Source: Candidatus Woesearchaeota archaeon CG_4_10_14_0_2_um_filter_33_13 (lineage in GTDB: Archaea; Nanobdellota; Nanobdellia; Woesearchaeales; GW2011-AR9). Taken from it: 44,831 nucleotides of DNA. Position numbers and translations under genes: made by a program. Positions 41,539 through 44,831 of the stretch are shown here, one piece after another. The stretch's first letter is position 1. Each line of letters begins with the position of its first letter. Under the pieces are notes generated by a model that had not been told where the DNA came from, did no database searches, and saw only the letters and a list, made by a program, of their open reading frames with translations. Location of the stretch: the NCBI GenBank assembly GCA_002792115.1, contig PFNQ01000001.1:1-44831 (forward strand), in the 5' to 3' direction.

Positions 41539-42282
41539 ATGACTTGGTTTAATGGTTTAGCGCGTAGTTTTGGACAATCTTCTGGGTTTGAGAAAGATAA
41601 AGAAAGTGTTCCTTTATTGGAGAAATTTCTTGGAGAGTTATACATTGGAGCAAGGTTAGCAACTCCTGAAGCTAGAAGAACTATTGAAGAATCACTATTA
41701 GAGTTAACTATTCACGGAGGGCATACTTCTAATGGTTTATTAATTACACAAAATGGTTATTTTATTACTGCTTTCCACTGTGTGGATAAAAGTTCTGATT
41801 TAAACATTGATGTTTCTAATGGTGATGGTAGATATTATCCTGTTGAACGGGTTTGCCATGCGTGGCCCAGAATGGATTTAGCATTAGTTAAAGCTAGAGT
41901 TTATGGTGAAGAAGAACCGGTGCATTTACCTGTCTATGAAGGAAGAGTGGAACAGATGGCGGAAAGTTCAGTATGTTCTTTAAGTAGATGGAACAGACAG
42001 ATTCATACTAGTATGGGAGTAGTTGATACAACTCCCGTTTTTATTTCTTGTATTTCTGAGGATCATATACACGTTAATCCACAAGAAAGTTTTGGTTTAA
42101 CTTTTAATAGCACTATTAGGGGCGATTCTGGGGGGGTTGTAGTTACTTCACATGGAAGAGTGATGGGAACAATATTTAGCTCTGATTTAAAGACCAGAAG
42201 TCATGCAATTCGTTTTAATTTTGCTATTGGATTAGTAAATGAATATGTTCAACTATTAAAAGGTGTAGTGGCTTACAGATAG
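41539..42282 (+). CDS. Trypsin-like serine protease without signal peptide
   Basis: 247 residues with a chymotrypsin fold and a full triad: His80 in ITAFHC, Asp113 in RMDLALVKA, Ser197 in RGDSGG. The Gly at GLLITQNGYFITA and VMGTIF strands are the usual framework. There is no signal peptide or membrane anchor, so it may act in the cytosol, or be released by another route. The N-terminal 60 residues are helical and family-unlike. Related proteins include DegP/HtrA-type, but no PDZ domain is present. Transcribed alone; ends in TAG. Confidence 0.85.
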   Translation: MTWFNGLARSFGQSSGFEKDKESVPLLEKFLGELYIGARLATPEARRTIEESLLELTIHGGHTSNGLLITQNGYFITAFHCVDKSSDLNIDVSNGDGRYYPVERVCHAWPRMDLALVKARVYGEEEPVHLPVYEGRVEQMAESSVCSLSRWNRQIHTSMGVVDTTPVFISCISEDHIHVNPQESFGLTFNSTIRGDSGGVVVTSHGRVMGTIFSSDLKTRSHAIRFNFAIGLVNEYVQLLKGVVAYR

Positions 42283-42300
42283 TCAATATAACCGTAAGCT

Positions 42301-42310
42301 TTTTAAATAA
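42301..42310 (+). promoter_or_regulatory. TATA box for ribosomal protein operon
   Basis: TTTTAAATAA begins 34 nt upstream of the L44e ATG at 42335. Confidence 0.55.
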
Positions 42311-42334
42311 CCTACCATCTAGAGAGTAAATCAA

Positions 42335-42643
42335 ATGAAGATTCCTAAAACAATCAAAAAGTTTTGTAGAAAATGTAAGAAGCACACTCAGCAGAAAGTG
42401 ACTCAGAACAAGAAGAAAACTGCTAGTCCGCTAAGTCATGGTTCTAAAGTTAGAGCAAAATTAAGAGGGTTAGCTAGAGGAATTGGTAACTTGGGAAGGT
42501 ATTCTAAACCAGCAGTAACCAAATTTAAACGATCTGGAGCTAAGAATACTAAAAAAACCGATTTAAGATATACTTGTACTGAATGTAAGAAGGCGTCTTG
42601 CCAAAGTAAAGGAATTAGAGCTAAGAAAGTGGAGTTTGTTTAA
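42335..42643 (+). CDS. rpl44e: 50S ribosomal protein L44e
   Basis: 102 residues; the archaeal/eukaryotic L44e family with two zinc-binding CxxC pairs (FCRKCKKHTQQ and YTCTECKKASCQ) and a basic middle. It binds 23S rRNA near the E site. Order L44e, S27e, aIF2 alpha, Nop10 is the common archaeal cluster. Its stop is followed 1 nt later by the S27e ATG. Length is normal (about 92-102). Confidence 0.95.
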   Translation: MKIPKTIKKFCRKCKKHTQQKVTQNKKKTASPLSHGSKVRAKLRGLARGIGNLGRYSKPAVTKFKRSGAKNTKKTDLRYTCTECKKASCQSKGIRAKKVEFV

Positions 42644-42644
42644 A

Positions 42645-42821
42645 ATGGATGCAGCAAAAAGTAAATTTATCAAAGTAAGATGCGCTAAGTGCAAAAATGA
42701 ACAGGTTATTTTTGGTAACGCTGCCCAAGTTGTTAAGTGTTTAGTTTGCGCTAAAGAATTAGCTTACCCTACTGGTGGAAAATCAAGAATTTCTGGCAGG
42801 GTTTTAGAGATTCTAGAATAA
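42645..42821 (+). CDS. rps27e: 30S ribosomal protein S27e
   Basis: 58 residues from ATG 42645 (a TTG at 42636 is inside the L44e gene). Four-Cys zinc finger CAKCKNEQVIF and VKCLVCAKEL, followed by PTGGKSRI. Archaeal S27e is small, and this length fits. It binds 16S rRNA. Co-transcribed with L44e. Confidence 0.93.
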   Translation: MDAAKSKFIKVRCAKCKNEQVIFGNAAQVVKCLVCAKELAYPTGGKSRISGRVLEILE

Positions 42822-42914
42822 ATTCGCTTTAAGTTTATATTTTTGACTTATATTCCTGATTTATATTCTTAAATACCAACATCATTAAAAGATTTCTTTT
42901 AAATTTTATTTTAA

Positions 42915-43607
42915 ATGTTTGATCAACAAGTTTATCGTGATGCCGTTGAATTGAGAAATAGGGAGAGAGTTGAACCCCTTATAGAGACTAATGCATTTAG
43001 AGCAGGAATTTATTGTGTTTTATCAGCAAGAGAGACTTATGGCAAGTTATTAAAGATTTGTCGCCAGCTTTTTGTTAACAACGACCTTGGATTAGCAGAT
43101 GCGATATTAGAAGATGTTCTGTTAGATAATTCTGTGTTGGAACAAATTTTAAATCAAACAATGGGAAGACGATTACAACAAGTAATAGATTTCTCTTCCT
43201 GGTGGAACCAGACCGGGTTTTACGATCGGATAAAGGGAGGAATAGATTTTTCTGCAGAAGTAGAATTAAGAAATTATTTAGTAGGAAATTCAACAAAAGG
43301 TGGAGCACCAGGATTAGGACCAAAGAGTACTTCTTTATACTTAAATATGTTAGGTTGTGAGCAAGTTGTTCCTGTGGACATTTGGGTGTTAAGATATTTA
43401 GGAGTTGAAGTTCCTAATCGGGGCATATCACTTCCTGATTATCATAATTATGAAATGGTGCTAAAAGAAGAAGCAAAAAAGATAGGAGTTAGTCCAGCGA
43501 TGATGCATAAATTAATTTGGTGCTCTACTTCTGATTGGAAAAGAAGAAGGACATCACAATTAGATTTATTTCAAACAGAATCACATAATTTTTATAAGAA
43601 AATCTAA
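42915..43607 (+). CDS. HhH-GPD DNA glycosylase/AP lyase (OGG-like)
   Basis: 230 residues, helical. The helix-hairpin-helix with catalytic pair is GAPGLGPKSTSLYLNMLG with Lys137 and PVDIWVLRYLG with Asp155: nucleophile and acid of bifunctional 8-oxoguanine glycosylases of OGG2 or AGOG type. It excises oxidised purines in base excision repair. It lies between S27e and aIF2 alpha on the same strand with a 93-nt gap before it, an unusual spot. The subfamily is uncertain. Confidence 0.75.
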   Translation: MFDQQVYRDAVELRNRERVEPLIETNAFRAGIYCVLSARETYGKLLKICRQLFVNNDLGLADAILEDVLLDNSVLEQILNQTMGRRLQQVIDFSSWWNQTGFYDRIKGGIDFSAEVELRNYLVGNSTKGGAPGLGPKSTSLYLNMLGCEQVVPVDIWVLRYLGVEVPNRGISLPDYHNYEMVLKEEAKKIGVSPAMMHKLIWCSTSDWKRRRTSQLDLFQTESHNFYKKI

Positions 43608-43649
43608 GGGCGGATTTGAGCTTGAATTTGGGATTAATAAAGCTAAACA

Positions 43650-43657
43650 TTTATAAA
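43650..43657 (+). promoter_or_regulatory. TATA box of aIF2 alpha operon
   Basis: TTTATAAA begins 30 nt before the ATG at 43680; leaderless transcript expected. Confidence 0.6.
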
Positions 43658-43679
43658 TTAACCTTATTCTTAAGTTCTT

Positions 43680-44459
43680 ATGTTTTACAAACGTCATGGA
43701 ATTCCAGAAGAGAATGAGATTGTTCTTTGTCAGGTTACAAAATTATTTCCTAATTCTGTTTTCGTAGATTTATTAGAATATGGTCAGTCTGGGATGGTAC
43801 ACATTTCTGAAGTATCACCTGGAAGAATCAGAAATTTGCGTGATTATGTTAGTATTGGTAGACAAGTTGTTTGCAAGGTACTTAGAATCGATCGTGAAAG
43901 AGGACATATTGATCTATCTTTAAGGAGAGTTAACTCTAATGATCGTAAGGAGAAATTAGATTCAATCAAGCAGGAATTAAAAGCAGAGAGTATTGTCAAA
44001 AGTGTTGCTAAAAGAATAAACAAACCTGCAGAAGAAGTGTATAAAAAAATAAGTGTTCCAATCTTTCAGGAGTATGATTTTTTATATTCTTGTTTCCGTG
44101 ATGTTGCTGAGGAAGAAGCTGATTTAGAGAAGATGGGTATTGAGAAATCTCTTGCCCAAGAGTTTAACAATATTATTATTGAGAAATTTAAACCAGAATC
44201 ATTTTTCATTAATGCTGTAATCCATCTAGAAACTTATAAACCACAGGGTATTGAAAAAATTAAAAAGACCTTACAAGATATTGAAAAAGTCTCAGATAAA
44301 GTTACTATTGCTTATCTTGGCGGTGGAAGATACAAATTGATTATCGAGGACGTTGATTATAAGTTAGCCGAAAATTCTTTATCAAAAGTCGAGGGAATTC
44401 TGGAAAAGTTTAATGATAAACTGTCTACTTCAAAGTTAGAACGTGAGAAGAAAGATTAA
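43680..44459 (+). CDS. aif2a: Translation initiation factor aIF2 subunit alpha
   Basis: 259 residues. S1 domain at 8-85 (LCQVTKLFPNSVFVDLLEYG, GMVHISEVSPGRIRNLRDYV, RGHIDLSLRRV), a helical domain to about 170, then the gamma-contacting alpha-beta domain (IGKFNIVHLETYKPQG-like region and VTIAYLGGGRYKLIIEDVDY). It helps deliver initiator tRNA as part of the aIF2 trimer. Nop10 follows after 2 nt. Confidence 0.95.
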   Translation: MFYKRHGIPEENEIVLCQVTKLFPNSVFVDLLEYGQSGMVHISEVSPGRIRNLRDYVSIGRQVVCKVLRIDRERGHIDLSLRRVNSNDRKEKLDSIKQELKAESIVKSVAKRINKPAEEVYKKISVPIFQEYDFLYSCFRDVAEEEADLEKMGIEKSLAQEFNNIIIEKFKPESFFINAVIHLETYKPQGIEKIKKTLQDIEKVSDKVTIAYLGGGRYKLIIEDVDYKLAENSLSKVEGILEKFNDKLSTSKLEREKKD

Positions 44460-44461
44460 AA

Positions 44462-44641
44462 ATGGCTGAGAAAATCCATAAATGTGTTTCCTGCACAACT
44501 TATACTATGAATGAGAAATGTCCAAACTGTGGAGAAGCCACTATCTTGCCAAGACCTCCCAAATTTTCTTTGATTGATAAGTATGCAGCTTTGAAAAGGG
44601 AAGCACAGAAAAGAGAATTAATTGAGAAGGGATTATATTAA
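44462..44641 (+). CDS. nop10: H/ACA RNP protein Nop10
   Basis: 59 residues. KCVSCTTYTMNEKCPNCGE is the zinc ribbon (CxxC...CxxC); LPRPPKFSLIDKYAALKREA is the conserved helix that binds Cbf5. It is part of the archaeal pseudouridylation complex. Starts 2 nt after aIF2 alpha, so translationally coupled. Such short genes are often missed in annotation. Confidence 0.95.
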   Translation: MAEKIHKCVSCTTYTMNEKCPNCGEATILPRPPKFSLIDKYAALKREAQKRELIEKGLY

Positions 44642-44733
44642 TCTCCTTAAATTAATGTACTTAACCCGTAACAAATCTATTTTTACAAATCAAATTCTTA
44701 ACTTTTCAAAATATACTTTGGATTGCGTTTTAA

Positions 44734-44758
44734 TAACGCGTTAATAATGCTTTAAATA
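44734..44758 (+). promoter_or_regulatory. Promoter of the last gene with palindrome
   Basis: TAACGCGTTA palindrome (44734-44743) directly upstream of the TATA box TTTAAATA (44751-44758), where the BRE or a repressor would bind. Transcription should start near 44780, giving a leader of about 45 nt. Confidence 0.5.
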
Positions 44759-44785
44759 CGGACAGTGCGTCTAAAGCGTCAGATT

Positions 44786-44819
44786 AATAAATGAGCAGTA
44801 TTTTCCATTTATTGAGGTG
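44786..44819 (+). promoter_or_regulatory. Leader hairpin and Shine-Dalgarno
   Basis: AATAAATG (44786-44793) pairs with CATTTATT (44806-44813). GAGGTG (44814-44819) abuts the stem and lies 7 nt before the ATG at 44827. A 9-codon upstream ORF starts at 44791 and ends at TGA 44818-44820. Confidence 0.45.
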
Positions 44820-44826
44820 AATAAAA

Positions 44827-44831
44827 ATGTT
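44827..44831 (+). CDS. Start of next gene, truncated by window end
   Basis: An ATG placed 7 nt after a GAGGTG Shine-Dalgarno and below a TATA box is visible with only two more bases. Nothing can be said of the product. Confidence 0.4.

Overview
The window is AT-rich, gene-dense DNA from an archaeon. Archaeal or eukaryote-type genes include the proteasome-activating nucleotidase PAN, RFC large subunit, ribosomal proteins L44e and S27e, aIF2 alpha, Nop10, archaeal-type ValS and GlyS and an archaeal S-layer protein. Promoters are TATA boxes about 30 nt upstream of start codons, often giving leaderless mRNAs. Short proteins, many small hypothetical genes and the PhoU-like, DUF5679, 7-TM plus winged-helix and large TIM-barrel genes suggest a DPANN lineage (Woesearchaeota or Pacearchaeota-like). 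That placement is inference. There is no rRNA, CRISPR array or recognisable virus.

Layout. 1-7.6 kb: truncated MBL-fold hydrolase, Nudix, degenerate HD protein behind PAN, a queuosine-salvage (Qng1-like) gene cut by one in-frame amber codon, a double Lrp/AsnC regulator, a PEP-utiliser-domain protein and a PIN-less COG1855 ATPase. 7.6-10 kb: Lys/Ala/Val repeat DNA-binding protein and a secreted transglutaminase-like protein. 10-15.4 kb: RNA modification and translation (ThiI-like, CysS, MnmH/SelU) and a minus-strand three-gene operon (zinc ribbon, Cys/His protein, tandem Nudix-like protein). 15.4-25 kb: PhoU-like regulator, HAD, DUF5679, ValS, GuaB, RfcL, a HEPN-MNT pair with palindromic operators, GlyS. 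25-28 kb: S-layer gene with its own promoter and structured leader. 28-31.9 kb: AI-2E-type permease, a small membrane protein, a tRNA, MFS transporter, methyltransferase. 32-37.4 kb: probable lineage-specific genes around an SDR and a large AP-endonuclease-like TIM barrel. 37.6-41.5 kb: 7-TM protein, winged-helix regulator, a LAGLIDADG homing endonuclease joined in frame to RNase HII, and RNase HIII. 41.5 kb to the end: cytosolic trypsin-like protease, L44e, S27e, a DNA glycosylase, aIF2 alpha, Nop10 and the start of one more gene.

The most notable content is RNA splicing. The RNase HII gene is interrupted by a 31-nt insertion that folds as a bulge-helix-bulge (BHB) and whose removal exactly rebuilds the catalytic motif DEAGRGP. 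The only tRNA gene (probable Val-GAC) has two BHB introns, one at 37/38 and a 14-nt one in the T-loop; removing both leaves a 73-nt cloverleaf. A homing endonuclease ORF is fused in frame to RNase HII exon 1 and its stop codon lies inside the 31-nt intron, so splicing would switch between an endonuclease ending and a readable RNase HII. I regard this as the best candidate for an undescribed system. All splicing claims come from sequence and hand folding only.
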